64,000 nucleotides of DNA from Xanthomonas citri pv. mangiferaeindicae (GCA_002240395.1 CP016836.1:372001-436000), one strand, 5' to 3'. Counted from the stretch's first letter, positions 7,663 through 16,580 are shown. The notes: generated by a model from the sequence alone, not told the origin. Made by a program: numbers and translations.

Positions 7663-8208
7663 CTATCGTTTGGGTGCGTTGACGAGTACGTCTATGAGGC
7701 TCGTGGGCGTTGATCGGGCGATCTGCTCATCCATATCGAGACGTACGTAGGCGCTCTCAATAACCATCAGCGTGAACCGGGGGCGCCACTCGACGCGCAG
7801 CCAAATGGAGTAATGGCCTTCGGGCGAGGCGCGCTTCACCGCGAAGTGGTTGTGATGCCTCGTCGGATAGACGTTCCGCTCGTCCAGCTTAGCGACAAGG
7901 CCCGGCAACATGAAGCTGTCTCGATGACGATCAAGACAGAAGACCCTAGGATCCGACGGGCGCTCGGCCCAGGTGTAAAGATGCTCGGACTTGTAATCCG
8001 CGACCTTTTCGACCGATCGGCTGAAGCAGTGATGCGAGTACTCCACTCGGACGTCTAACACTCGTGCGGGCCGCCCAGGCTTTCCCAGCTCAGCAGGCAC
8101 TTCCGGCGCACTGAACTTCAAGAAGCTTGGGTGGAGGTGCTTGAGGTCATAGTGGATGCCGTCTTGAACATGACTCACCCACCGCCGAGTAGGGCTAAAC
8201 GTCGCCAT
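7663..8208 (-). CDS. Hypothetical protein, island cargo
   Basis: A 181-residue protein with no signal peptide or membrane segment. It has many aromatic residues and histidines, with segments YDLKHLHPSFLKF, RVEYSHHCFSR, FCLDRHRDSFMLPGLVAKL and IESAYVRLDMDEQIA. This layout recalls a group of uncharacterised proteobacterial proteins often found in islands and defence regions, with a beta-rich core and an R-x-F-x-x-x-R-x-x-S-x-x-LP motif; I cannot name a function. Base composition is lower in GC than the core genes. It is the last gene before the intact tRNA-Phe and is the only full-size gene left in the island. Confidence 0.7.
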   Translation of the reverse strand: MATFSPTRRWVSHVQDGIHYDLKHLHPSFLKFSAPEVPAELGKPGRPARVLDVRVEYSHHCFSRSVEKVADYKSEHLYTWAERPSDPRVFCLDRHRDSFMLPGLVAKLDERNVYPTRHHNHFAVKRASPEGHYSIWLRVEWRPRFTLMVIESAYVRLDMDEQIARSTPTSLIDVLVNAPKR

Positions 8209-8401
8209 TCCTGCTTCCCTTCAGCGCCCCAGCGGGACTGCCCATTCCTAGAGCAGCTCAGATGCCTCATTTCGGACCTGCTGCAGCGACACCGCACGAA
8301 GAGACAGTGATTCGCCAGAACAGGCACACAACGGGCACCACGAGTGCGCGTCAGAAAAAGAAAAAGGCCCGCATCTCTGCAAGCCCTTGATCCTCAAGCC
8401 T
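8209..8401. other. Non-coding junction of the island with tRNA-Phe
   Basis: No gene is seen. Near 8355-8395 (AAAAAGGCCCGCATCTCTGCAAGCCC) lies a degraded version of the terminator found at 5294-5318, so the functional tRNA may now rely on an imperfect terminator. Confidence 0.4.
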
Positions 8402-8455
8402 CGCAATGGTGGCCGGGGAGGGAATCGAACCCCCGACACGGGGATTTTCAATCCC
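8402..8455 (-). repeat. tRNA-proximal attachment-site copy
   Basis: The partner of 5325-5378, overlapping the 3' half of tRNA-Phe. The two copies are in the same orientation, about 3.08 kb apart, and delimit the island remnant. Confidence 0.85.
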
Positions 8456-8482
8456 CTGCTCTACCAACTGAGCTACCCGGCC
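8407..8482 (-). tRNA. tRNA-Phe (GAA)
   Basis: A complete 76-nt cloverleaf on the minus strand. Acceptor GGCCGGG pairs with CCCGGCC, followed by A and encoded CCA. The D-arm is GCTCAGTTGGTAGAGC, the anticodon loop TTGAAAA carries GAA, and the T-loop is GTTCGATTC. Its 3' half is duplicated at 5325-5378, so this is the copy rebuilt by the inserted element. Confidence 0.97.
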
Positions 8483-8625
8483 ACTGCGGGACGCGCATGA
8501 TACGGGGCGCGCCGAAGAACGGCAACCGTTTCGTGACCGTCCCTGTTCGAGGGCGCCCCGGCCAGGCATCGGCCAGGCGCGGCGACGCGTTAACATCGTG
8601 GGCCCACCCTCGACGGAGCGCTGCG

Positions 8626-9099
8626 ATGAAGCCGTGGAAGTTGCTGACGATCCTGCTGGCGACCTGTGTGGTCGCCGCCTGCGCCACCAGCCCGCGCCGC
8701 GTCTCCGAGCCGGCGGCGAGCATCCAGCAGCTGAGCGTCGCGGCCGATGGCAGTTGGTCGGTGGATCTGCGGGTGCAGAACTACAGCAGCGTGCCGATGC
8801 GCTTCGAGTCCATCCGGCTCGACCTGACGGTCGGCGGCGACGCGGCCGGCACGCTGGCGTCCTCGACCCCGATCACGATCGGGCCCGAGTCTGCCGATGT
8901 GCTCACACTAGCGTTCGCGCCCAGCGCGCAGGCGCGGCTGCAGACGGCCGATGCGCTGGCCGCCGGGCGCAGCCTGCCCTATCGCATCGACGGCACGCTG
9001 CGCGCCGCCCCCAACGACCGCGGTGCCGCCCGCGACTACACCGTCCGCCGCGACAGCGCGCTCAGCCCCGTGCCGGGCCTGCCCGGCGTGCTGCGCTGA
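8626..9099 (+). CDS. LEA type 2-like lipoprotein
   Basis: A 157-residue protein with a clear lipoprotein signal (MKPWKLLTILLATCVVAAC; lipobox VAAC). The mature part (SVDLRVQNYSSVPMRFESIR, DLTVGGDAAGTLASS, PITIGPESADVLTL) has the beta-sandwich style of LEA/WHy-type envelope proteins. Function is unknown; these proteins may bind hydrophobic ligands or protect the envelope. The ATG at 8626 has a GGAG ribosome site. The acyl-CoA dehydrogenase follows 65 bases later. Confidence 0.8.
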   Translation: MKPWKLLTILLATCVVAACATSPRRVSEPAASIQQLSVAADGSWSVDLRVQNYSSVPMRFESIRLDLTVGGDAAGTLASSTPITIGPESADVLTLAFAPSAQARLQTADALAAGRSLPYRIDGTLRAAPNDRGAARDYTVRRDSALSPVPGLPGVLR

Positions 9100-9163
9100 T
9101 CCCGGCGCACGTCCAACCGCGCACGCATCGCGTGCCCGCCCTCCTCTTGCAAGAGCCGACGCC

Positions 9164-10954
9164 ATGAGCACCTACCACGCCCCGCTGACCGATATCCGCT
9201 TCGCGCTGCACGACGTGCTGCAGGTCGAGTCTCTGTTCGCCGCCCTGGGCTTCGAGGACGCCAACCGCGAGACGGTCGATGCGGTGCTCGACGAGTGCGC
9301 CCGGCTGTGCGAGACCGTGCTTGCGCCACTCAATCGCATCGGCGACGAGCAGGGCGTGCGCTATGACAAGGCCACCGGCGCGGTGACCACGCCCGACGGG
9401 TTCAAGGACGCCTACGACCAGTTCGCGCAAGGCGGCTGGACCGGCATGAGCGCACCGGCGGAGTTCGGCGGCATGAACATGCCGCACACGGTGGGCATCT
9501 GCCTGGAGGAGATGATCGATGCGGCCAACCTGGCGTGGAGCAATTTCCCGTTGCTCTCGCACGGCGCGGTCAATGCCCTGCACCACCACGGCGAGGCGTG
9601 GCAGAAGGAAGTCTTCCTCAAGCCGCTGATCGCCGGCACCTGGACCGGCACGATGTGCTTGACCGAGCCGCACTGCGGCACCGACCTCGGCCTGCTCAAG
9701 ACGCGCGCCGAGCCTGCGGCCGACGGCGCCTATGCGATCACCGGCACCAAGATCTTCATCACCGCCGGCGAGCACGACCTGACCGACAACATCATCCACC
9801 TGGTGTTGGCGCGCCTGCCCGATGCGCCGGCCGGCAGCAAGGGCATCTCGCTGTTCGTCGTGCCCAAGGTCAAGGTCGGGCGCGACGGCACGCTCGGCGC
9901 ACGCAACGCGGTGCGCTGCGGCGCGGTCGAGCACAAGATGGGCATCCATGGCTCGGCGACCTGCGTGATGAACTTCGACGGCGCCGAGGGCTGGCTGGTC
10001 GGCCAACCGCACAAGGGCCTGCTGGCGATGTTCACCATGATGAACACCGCGCGCCTGGGCGTCGGCGTGCAGGGCCTGGGCCTGGCGACGCGCGCTTACG
10101 AGAACGCGCTGCGCTACGCCCGCGAGCGCTTGCAATCGCGTGCGCTCTCCGGCCCCAAGCTGCCCAGCAAACCGGCCGACCCGATCCTGGTGCAGCCTGA
10201 CGTGCGCCGCATGCTGCTGACCTGCAAGGCGCTGACCGAGGGCGGCCGCCTGCTCGCCTACCATGCCGGCTCGCTGGTCGATGCGGCGCACGGCGCCGCC
10301 GACGAGACCGCACGCCGCCAGGCCGACGACCTGCTGGGCTTCCTGACTCCGATCGTCAAGGCCTGCCTCACCGAGTGGGGCAACGAGTGCACCTATCACG
10401 CGCTGCAGTGTTTCGGTGGCCATGGCTACATCGCCGAGCACGGCATGGAGCAATTGGCGCGCGACGCGCGCATCACCACGCTCTACGAGGGCACCACCGG
10501 CATCCAGGCGTTGGACCTGGTGGGCCGCAAGGTGCTGCAGCTGCAGGGCGCGGGACTGCGCGTGTTCCTGGGCATGATCGAGGCGTTCTGCAGCGAGCAC
10601 GAGGGCAATGCCCAGTTGGCGGAGTTCGTCGGCCCGCTGCGTGAGAAGGCCGCGCAGTGGCAGGCGCTCACCCGCGCCATCGCCGAACGCGCCGCGGCCG
10701 ATCCCGAGGAAGTCGGCGCCGCCGCGCACGATTACCTGTTCTTCTCCGGCTACGTGGCCTTGGCCTACTGGTGGGCACGCAGCGTGGCCGTCGCCGATGC
10801 GTCGTCGCGGCCGGAGACGTTCAAGGCCGGCAAGCGCGAGACCGCGCGGTTCTACTTCGCACGCCTGCTGCCGCGCACGCTGGCGCACGCCGCAGCGATC
10901 GAGAGCGGCCCGGCACCGCTGCTGTCGCTGGCCGATGAGGCCTTCGACAGCTGA
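9164..10954 (+). CDS. Acyl-CoA dehydrogenase, large (about 600-residue) type
   Basis: A 596-residue FAD enzyme that introduces the alpha-beta double bond in acyl-CoA during fatty acid breakdown. Family marks are the flavin/substrate segment TMCLTEPHCGTDLGLLKTRA, EHKMGIHGSATCVMNFDGA, the GGHGYIAEHGMEQLARDARI block, and YEGTTGIQALDLVGRK with the catalytic-base region. The extra N-terminal and C-terminal domains make it longer than classical 380-residue dehydrogenases and match the group with an acyl-CoA dehydrogenase C-terminal extension. The preferred chain length is not evident. Confidence 0.93.
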   Translation: MSTYHAPLTDIRFALHDVLQVESLFAALGFEDANRETVDAVLDECARLCETVLAPLNRIGDEQGVRYDKATGAVTTPDGFKDAYDQFAQGGWTGMSAPAEFGGMNMPHTVGICLEEMIDAANLAWSNFPLLSHGAVNALHHHGEAWQKEVFLKPLIAGTWTGTMCLTEPHCGTDLGLLKTRAEPAADGAYAITGTKIFITAGEHDLTDNIIHLVLARLPDAPAGSKGISLFVVPKVKVGRDGTLGARNAVRCGAVEHKMGIHGSATCVMNFDGAEGWLVGQPHKGLLAMFTMMNTARLGVGVQGLGLATRAYENALRYARERLQSRALSGPKLPSKPADPILVQPDVRRMLLTCKALTEGGRLLAYHAGSLVDAAHGAADETARRQADDLLGFLTPIVKACLTEWGNECTYHALQCFGGHGYIAEHGMEQLARDARITTLYEGTTGIQALDLVGRKVLQLQGAGLRVFLGMIEAFCSEHEGNAQLAEFVGPLREKAAQWQALTRAIAERAAADPEEVGAAAHDYLFFSGYVALAYWWARSVAVADASSRPETFKAGKRETARFYFARLLPRTLAHAAAIESGPAPLLSLADEAFDS

Positions 10955-10959
10955 CCCAA

Positions 10960-11003
10960 GCCGGGCGCGCCACTGCGCTGATACAGCCAGTGGCGCGCCC
11001 GGC
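10960..11003 (+). terminator. Long hairpin after the acyl-CoA dehydrogenase gene
   Basis: 16-bp perfect arms (GCCGGGCGCGCCACTG / CAGTGGCGCGCCCGGC) around a 12-base loop, starting a few bases after the stop codon. No T run follows, so it may act as a transcript-stabilising 3' structure rather than an intrinsic terminator. Confidence 0.6.
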
Positions 11004-11086
11004 CCGTTGACCTGCGGCGCCTCCGCGATCCGCTCGACGCGCGTCTTGCACAAACCGTCACAGTTCGGGTATATGCTCGATTCCCG

Positions 11087-11755
11087 ATGGAGACCGACTG
11101 CGCGCGTCCTCGCCTCGTCCCCACCGGTTCCGATCCGGCGCCGGTCGCCGAAGCATCGGCATTCGATTCCGCGCCCCGCCCCCACACCGCCGGTGTGCGC
11201 CTGCTTGCGCTCGACGCACATGGCCGGGCATTGAACTGGATCAGTTGGCAGGACGCGGCGTGCCTGTACGCACGTGACGCGGTCGCCTGGACCCTCGGCG
11301 CGCCCTGCATCACGGTCCTGGGCGGGCTGTGCCGCGCAACCGGCCGCCGGAGCCGGCTGGACCTGCACCCGATCATCGCCGGCCGCAGCCATGCGCGCGC
11401 CAGTGCGCTCGATCCGACCCCGGCCTTGACCAACCCCGCGCTGTTCGCCCGCGACCATCACCTGTGCCTGTACTGCGGCCGCCAGGTCGGGCGCCAGTCG
11501 CTGACGCGCGACCATGTCGCCCCGCTGTCCCAGGGCGGGCTCGACATCTGGGAGAACGTGGTCTCGGCCTGCGTGGCCTGCAACTCCCGCAAGGGCGGGC
11601 GTACGCCGCAACAGGCCGGCATGCCGCTGCTGGCGGTGCCGTTCCGGCCCAGTTGGATCGAGCATCTGATCCTGAGCAACCGCAACATTCTGGCCGACCA
11701 GATGAGCTTTTTGAGCGCCCACCTGCCCCGCCGCGGCCCACGCGCCGTCGTCTGA
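11087..11755 (+). CDS. HNH endonuclease family protein
   Basis: A 222-residue protein. The C-terminal half holds a zinc-finger HNH nuclease: CLYCGRQ (first Cys pair), LTRDHVAPLSQGG (the D-H of the HNH core), NVVSACVACNSRKG (Asn and second Cys pair). The N-terminal half (LLALDAHGRALNWISWQDAA) is the conserved leader of chromosomal HNH proteins seen in Xanthomonadaceae and other proteobacteria, not a phage enzyme. The biological role is unknown; substrates could be damaged DNA. It stands alone upstream of dxs. Confidence 0.88.
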   Translation: METDCARPRLVPTGSDPAPVAEASAFDSAPRPHTAGVRLLALDAHGRALNWISWQDAACLYARDAVAWTLGAPCITVLGGLCRATGRRSRLDLHPIIAGRSHARASALDPTPALTNPALFARDHHLCLYCGRQVGRQSLTRDHVAPLSQGGLDIWENVVSACVACNSRKGGRTPQQAGMPLLAVPFRPSWIEHLILSNRNILADQMSFLSAHLPRRGPRAVV

Positions 11756-11901
11756 CGCCAAGCGACAGGCATCTGCGGCGCGCGGCCTGTGCGCCGCGTC
11801 ATTCTCGCAACCGGGACGCCATACATCATGCGCGGTCTTCGCCAACCCGCCGCGTGACCGCGGCATGACGCCCGGGCAGGGCCAGGCCTTACAATGCGCG
11901 G

Positions 11902-13815
11902 ATGATCGATTCCTCGCGCTACCCGCGCCTTGCGCGCATCGACGCGCCGTCCGACCTGCGCCAGTTCGACGAGAGCGAACTGCCGGCGATCGCCGACGAG
12001 CTGCGCACCTACCTGATCGAGTCCGTCGGCCGCAGTGGGGGCCATTTCGGCGCCGGGCTGGGCGTGATCGAACTCACCACCGCGCTGCATTACCTGTACG
12101 AAACGCCCGAGGACCGCATCGTCTGGGACGTCGGCCATCAGACGTACCCGCACAAGATCCTCACCGGCCGCCGCGACAGCATCCATACGGTCAAGCAGAA
12201 GGACGGCGTGGCGCCGTTCCCCAAGCGCGAGGAATCGGAGTTCGACACCTTCGGCGTCGGCCACTCGAGCACCTCGATTTCGGCCGCGCTGGGCATGGCC
12301 ATCGCCAACGCGCGCGCCGGCAACGAGCGCCGCGTGGTCGCAGTCATCGGCGACGGCGCGATGACCGCCGGCATGGCCTACGAGGCACTCAACCACGCCG
12401 GCGGCATGGAGCCCGAGCCCGACCTGCTGGTGGTACTCAACGACAACCGCATGTCGATCAGCGAAGCGGTCGGCGGCCTGACCCAGATGCTCGGCCGCAT
12501 GACCGGCAGCCGCACGCTCAATGCCCTGCGCGAAAGCGGCAAGAAGCTGCTGGGCGACAAAAACAACCCGACGGCTCGGTTCGTGCGCCGCTGGGAGGAA
12601 CACTGGAAGGGCATGTTCGTGCCGTCCACGCTATTCGAGGAGATGGGCTTCCATTACACCGGCCCGATCGACGGCCACGACATGAAGGCGCTGGTCGGTG
12701 CGCTCAAGACGCTGCGTGGCCTCAAAGGGCCGCAGCTGCTGCACGTGATCACGACCAAGGGCAAGGGCTACGAGCTCGCCGAGGGCGACCAGATCGGCTA
12801 CCACGCGGTCTCGCCGTTCGACCCGAGCACGGGCGTGGTCGCCAAGGGCGGCGCGAAGAAGCCGACCTACACCGACGTGTTCGGCGACTGGCTGTGCGAC
12901 ATGGCCGCCGTCGACGACCGCCTGCTGGGCATCACCCCGGCGATGCGCGAGGGCTCGGGCCTGGTGCGGTTCTCCAAGGAATACCCCGAGCGCTATTTCG
13001 ATACCGCGATCGCCGAACAGCACGCGGTGACGCTGGCTGCGGGCATGGCCTGCGAGGGCGCCAAACCGGTCGTGGCGATCTACTCGACGTTCCTGCAGCG
13101 CGCCTACGACCAGTTGGTGCACGACGTCGCGGTGCAGAATCTCGACGTGCTGTTCGCGATCGATCGCGCCGGTGTCGTCGGGCCCGACGGCGCCACGCAT
13201 GCCGGCAATCTCGACCTGAGTTTTCTGCGCTGCGTGCCGAACATGCTCGTCATGGCGCCCGCCGACGAAGACGAAGCCCGGCGCATGCTCACCACCGGCT
13301 TCCGCCATGAAGGCCCGGCCGCGGTGCGCTACCCACGCGGCACCGGCCCTGGCGTGGCGATCGACCCGGGCCTGGAGACGCTACCGATCGGGCAGGCGCA
13401 GATCCGCCGGCAGGGCCGCCGCATCGCCCTGCTTGCCTTCGGCGCCATCGTGCCGGCCGCCGAGGCCGTCGCCGCCGAACTGGACCTGACGGTCGTCAAC
13501 ATGCGCTTCGTGCGCCCGCTCGACCGCACGCTTGTGCTCGAGCTCGCGCGCTCGCACGACGGCTTCGTGACCCTGGAGGACAACGTCGTCGCTGGCGGCG
13601 CCGGTTCGGGCGTGGCCGAGCTGCTCAATGCCGAGGGCATCGCGATGCCGGTGCTGCACCTGGGCCTGCCTGACGCGTTCCAGCACCACGCCAGCCGCGA
13701 GGACCTGCTGGCCGAGGCCGGACTCGATGTCGCCGGCATCCGCACCGCAGTGCTGACGCGCTGGCCGCATCTCGCAGCAACTGCCGCGCCGGTCGCGGGC
13801 GGCGCCACGGGCTGA
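11902..13815 (+). CDS. dxs: 1-deoxy-D-xylulose-5-phosphate synthase
   Basis: A 637-residue thiamine-diphosphate enzyme that joins pyruvate and glyceraldehyde 3-phosphate, the first step of the non-mevalonate isoprenoid pathway. Seen are RSGGHFGAGLGVIELT, DVGHQTYPHKILTGRR, the GHSSTSISAALGMA block, the diphosphate-binding GDGAMTAGMAYEALNHAG...NDNRMSIS, and AEQHAVTLAAGMA with the catalytic Glu. The length matches the family (about 620-640). The ATG at 11902 begins MIDSSRYPRLARIDAPSDLR, close to known starts. It is not in an obvious operon. Confidence 0.97.
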   Translation: MIDSSRYPRLARIDAPSDLRQFDESELPAIADELRTYLIESVGRSGGHFGAGLGVIELTTALHYLYETPEDRIVWDVGHQTYPHKILTGRRDSIHTVKQKDGVAPFPKREESEFDTFGVGHSSTSISAALGMAIANARAGNERRVVAVIGDGAMTAGMAYEALNHAGGMEPEPDLLVVLNDNRMSISEAVGGLTQMLGRMTGSRTLNALRESGKKLLGDKNNPTARFVRRWEEHWKGMFVPSTLFEEMGFHYTGPIDGHDMKALVGALKTLRGLKGPQLLHVITTKGKGYELAEGDQIGYHAVSPFDPSTGVVAKGGAKKPTYTDVFGDWLCDMAAVDDRLLGITPAMREGSGLVRFSKEYPERYFDTAIAEQHAVTLAAGMACEGAKPVVAIYSTFLQRAYDQLVHDVAVQNLDVLFAIDRAGVVGPDGATHAGNLDLSFLRCVPNMLVMAPADEDEARRMLTTGFRHEGPAAVRYPRGTGPGVAIDPGLETLPIGQAQIRRQGRRIALLAFGAIVPAAEAVAAELDLTVVNMRFVRPLDRTLVLELARSHDGFVTLEDNVVAGGAGSGVAELLNAEGIAMPVLHLGLPDAFQHHASREDLLAEAGLDVAGIRTAVLTRWPHLAATAAPVAGGATG

Positions 13816-13865
13816 GCCCCGTCCCGCGGCCGGGCCTGCACGCCCGGCTGCGCCTGGCGCTCGCG

Positions 13866-14569
13866 CTATGAGGCGTCGGCGTCAATCTTGTCGGGCAGTG
13901 CGAAGCAGCCGATGAACCGCGTGGCGAGTCCGCGGTCGCCCGTAAGCCGCAACACGCCCGCCGCTTCGGCCTCATCGAACGACAGACCGCCGTAGACCAG
14001 ACCTGCGAATTTCGTGGTCGTCTCGGTGTCGAACACGACGTCCGCCCCGTCCGCATCGCCGCGCTCGATCGTCAGCCCCGCCGAAGACAGCCGGCCGATG
14101 AAGGCATTGCCGGGAAAGCGGAAGGCCACCGTCATCGTCAGCGGCGCACGATCGGGCCGCAGCATCGTCCGTAGCGACAGCATCGTCGAGACCGCCGACA
14201 GCGGTCGCGTCGGGTCGTGCAGCGGCGTACGTACCGCCCAACGGCCGAGCACCTGGAAGATCGGCTCGGCCTCGTAGCCCCAGGGCGTCAGCTCGTAGGC
14301 CTGCCCCGGGCCGGCGGTGGCAACTGGCATTTGCGCAGCACGCCGATGCGTTCCAGCCCTGCCAGCCGCTGCGTCAGCACGTTCGCACTGATCCCGGTGA
14401 GGTCGGCCTTGAGATCGGAAAACCGGCGCGGGCCGAACATCAGTTCGCGGATCACCAGCAGCGCCCAGCGCTCGCCGACGAGTTCCAGCGCAAGCGCAGC
14501 GCCGCAGGCGTCGTCGTACCAGCGCCCCACCATCGCCCGCGCCGGTTCAGTTTCTTTTTCTAACTTCAT
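13866..14569 (-). CDS. HxlR-type winged-helix regulator with SCP2-like C-terminus (one-base frameshift in this sequence)
   Basis: Two frames make one protein of about 234 residues. The first 93 codons from ATG 14569 hold the HxlR winged helix (ALELVGERWALLVIRELMFG, RRFSDLKADLTGISANVLTQ, RLAGLERIGVLRK). The second frame, ending at 13866, continues with GPGQAYELTPWGYEAEPIFQ and then a sterol-carrier-like domain (GLTIERGDADGADVVFDTET). The break lies at 14304-14310, where adding one C or G to the run joins both halves. I take this as a sequencing slip. The divergent DUF1428 gene 80 bases away is the likely target. Confidence 0.8.
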
Positions 14570-14651
14570 GGTTGTTTTTTATAACTTCATGATCCAGGAT
14601 CGGCAACCACGTCCATCGCGACGCCTCGTTCCATCCAACAGGAGAAAGCGC

Positions 14652-15362
14652 ATGACCTATGTCCAGGGTTTCGTGGTCGCGGTGCCGACCGCCAACAAGA
14701 ACGCCTACGCACAGCATGCCCGCGACGCATTCGCTGTGTTGAAGACGTATGGAGACGTCCGCTGCGTGGAAGCCTGGGGCGACGAAGTGCCGCGCGGCAA
14801 ATGCAACGACTTTCAGGGCGCGGTGCAGGCAACCGACGAGGAAACCGTGGTGTTCAGTTGGATGGAATATCCCGACCGCGCGACCCGCGACCAAGCCCAC
14901 GAGAAGATGATGGCCGATCCGCGCATGCAACAGATGCAGGACATGCCCTTCGACGGCAAGCGCATGATCCTGGGCGGCTTCGCGTCCCTCGTCGACGTCG
15001 GTACCGGCCGCGGCGGCTATGTCGACGGCATCGTGCTGCCGGTCCCGACGCGCGCACGCGATGCTTACACCGCGATGGCGCGCAAGACCGCGGAGGCGTT
15101 CCTGGAGTACGGCGCCGTCCGCGTGATGGAGGCCTGGGGCGATGACGTGCCCGAGGGCAAGCACACCGATTTCCAGCGCGCCGTTCTGCGCAAGGACGAC
15201 GAGCAGGTCGTGTTCTCGTGGATCGAATGGCCCAGCCGAGAGGTGCGCAATGCGGCGTGGCCGAAGCTGATGGAGGACCCGCGGATGCGCCCGGACGGCG
15301 AAATGCCGTTCGATGGCAAGCGCATGATCTATGGCGGCTTCGCCCTGCTTGTGGAGGCCTGA
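14652..15362 (+). CDS. Tandem double-DUF1428 protein (YbaA-like)
   Basis: A 236-residue protein built from two homologous halves, about residues 1-117 and 118-236. Each runs from Y-V-x-G-x-V-x-x-V-P-T through AWGDxVPxGKxxDFQxAV, VVFSWxExP and DPRM...MPFDGKRMIxGGF. Each half corresponds to one DUF1428 domain, a ferredoxin-like alpha/beta fold normally encoded singly. The duplication would form within one chain the dimer that single-domain proteins may form. Function is unknown. It has an AGGAG-like site before ATG 14652 and is divergent from the HxlR-type regulator. Confidence 0.85.
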   Translation: MTYVQGFVVAVPTANKNAYAQHARDAFAVLKTYGDVRCVEAWGDEVPRGKCNDFQGAVQATDEETVVFSWMEYPDRATRDQAHEKMMADPRMQQMQDMPFDGKRMILGGFASLVDVGTGRGGYVDGIVLPVPTRARDAYTAMARKTAEAFLEYGAVRVMEAWGDDVPEGKHTDFQRAVLRKDDEQVVFSWIEWPSREVRNAAWPKLMEDPRMRPDGEMPFDGKRMIYGGFALLVEA

Positions 15363-15416
15363 GCCCACGCGCTTCGCGTGCACGGTCCGCCGCGCCGTGG
15401 GCGCCGGCGGATGACG

Positions 15417-16454
15417 CTACGGCGCTTGGACCTCGTAGCCCTTGGCTGCCAGCTTGGCGAGATAGCCATGCTCGCCGAGCACAAGCGACATCGGCAGCAC
15501 CGCGAACGTCGTCTGGTTCTTTGCGAGCGCGGTCTCGGCCGTCTCGAGCCACTTCGCCTCGACGCGTCGGTCGACGTCTTCCACCCCAAGCCGCTTGGCC
15601 AGCGCGCCCTGGGTGAAGGTCCGCATGCACACGGTGTAGGTGTTCTCGCCCTGCAGCGCGCGCAGCGCATCGATATCGCCGACGGCCCAGGCGTTGGCGC
15701 GCTCGCCCATGTGCTGCAGATCGCGCTCGATCCGCGCGAGCATGCGCTCGAAGCAGGGCAGGTCGTCGAGCGGCGCGCCGCCGAACTCGCGCAGCGCCGC
15801 CTTCGTGTCCTCCACCCGGATCTCGAGGTCGGTCCGGACAATAGGCACCCGATGCGCCTTCGCCAGGCGCGTGACCACCGGCTCGATGATGCCGTCCTGG
15901 CGCATGCGCATCCGTGAGATCGCCGAGGCATAGAGCTCGCCGGCCGCGAACACCGGCCGCCAGCGCTCGACGCGATCGCTGCGCCCGATCCATCGCGCCT
16001 TCAGCGGCGCCCAGCGCGCATAGAGCGCGGGCGGCACGACATCCTGCAACTGCTTGCCATCCGGATTGCGCCGCGCCCGCAGCAGCGCCGGCACCATCAG
16101 CAGCGTTCGGAACCGCCCGACATCGGCACGCAACTCGATCTGCGGCGCGGCGATCACAGTCTGCGCACGCGCGATGACCGCCTCGACCTCATCGGTGTTC
16201 CAGTCGATATCGCGCGGCAACGGCGACACCTCTCCGAGCACATACAGCGTGTGATCGCCGCGGCGCACCTGCCACAGCCCCGGGCCGGGCTGGACGCCCG
16301 AGACCACGACCGGCCCCATGTCGACGATGCCCGCCTCACCGGACGGCGGCGGCGGCGCGCCGGCAGCGGGCGCCTGCGCCCACGCCGGGGCCGCCCCTGC
16401 GATCAGCGCCATGCCCATTACGATTCCGACGATTCGCTCGCGCATCGATGGCAT
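15417..16454 (-). CDS. TraB/GumN-like protein
   Basis: A 345-residue exported protein. The start at 16454 (MPSMRERIVGIVMGMALIAG) gives a signal peptide ending near AWAQA; an ATG at 16445 is also possible. The mature part shows the TraB/GumN layout (LWQVRRGDHTLYVLGEVSPL, KAALREFGGAPLDDLPCFER, NAWAVGDIDALRAL, LPMSLVLGEHGYLAKLAAKG). TraB proteins are membrane-associated metallopeptidase-like with a GxxH motif; here that position reads GEVS, so the His is missing and activity may be lost or altered. The longer frame upstream runs through the tRNA-Pro remnant and is not used. Confidence 0.82.
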   Translation of the reverse strand: MPSMRERIVGIVMGMALIAGAAPAWAQAPAAGAPPPPSGEAGIVDMGPVVVSGVQPGPGLWQVRRGDHTLYVLGEVSPLPRDIDWNTDEVEAVIARAQTVIAAPQIELRADVGRFRTLLMVPALLRARRNPDGKQLQDVVPPALYARWAPLKARWIGRSDRVERWRPVFAAGELYASAISRMRMRQDGIIEPVVTRLAKAHRVPIVRTDLEIRVEDTKAALREFGGAPLDDLPCFERMLARIERDLQHMGERANAWAVGDIDALRALQGENTYTVCMRTFTQGALAKRLGVEDVDRRVEAKWLETAETALAKNQTTFAVLPMSLVLGEHGYLAKLAAKGYEVQAP

Positions 16455-16548
16455 CCCAGATCCGAAGCCGCGATTGGATGCCGGCACGGGTCGCCCGGCA
16501 AGCCTCTGACAATCCGGCCACCAGGCCGCAGTCAGGTGGGCGCGCCAA

Positions 16549-16576
16549 AAAAAAGACCCGCGCAAGGCGGGCCTCA
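16549..16576 (-). terminator. Original tRNA-Pro terminator
   Basis: On the minus strand GGCCCGC-CTTGC-GCGGGTC is followed by TTTTTTTT. It sits directly beyond the truncated tRNA-Pro copy, so it was the native tRNA-Pro terminator before the second island inserted. Confidence 0.75.
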
Positions 16577-16580
16577 ATAT

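Noticed and set aside
9062..11866. Open frame of 934 codons on the minus strand
   Set aside because: It is antisense to the acyl-CoA dehydrogenase and HNH genes, which have clear conserved motifs. High GC makes long antisense frames common, and its translation has no recognisable domain.
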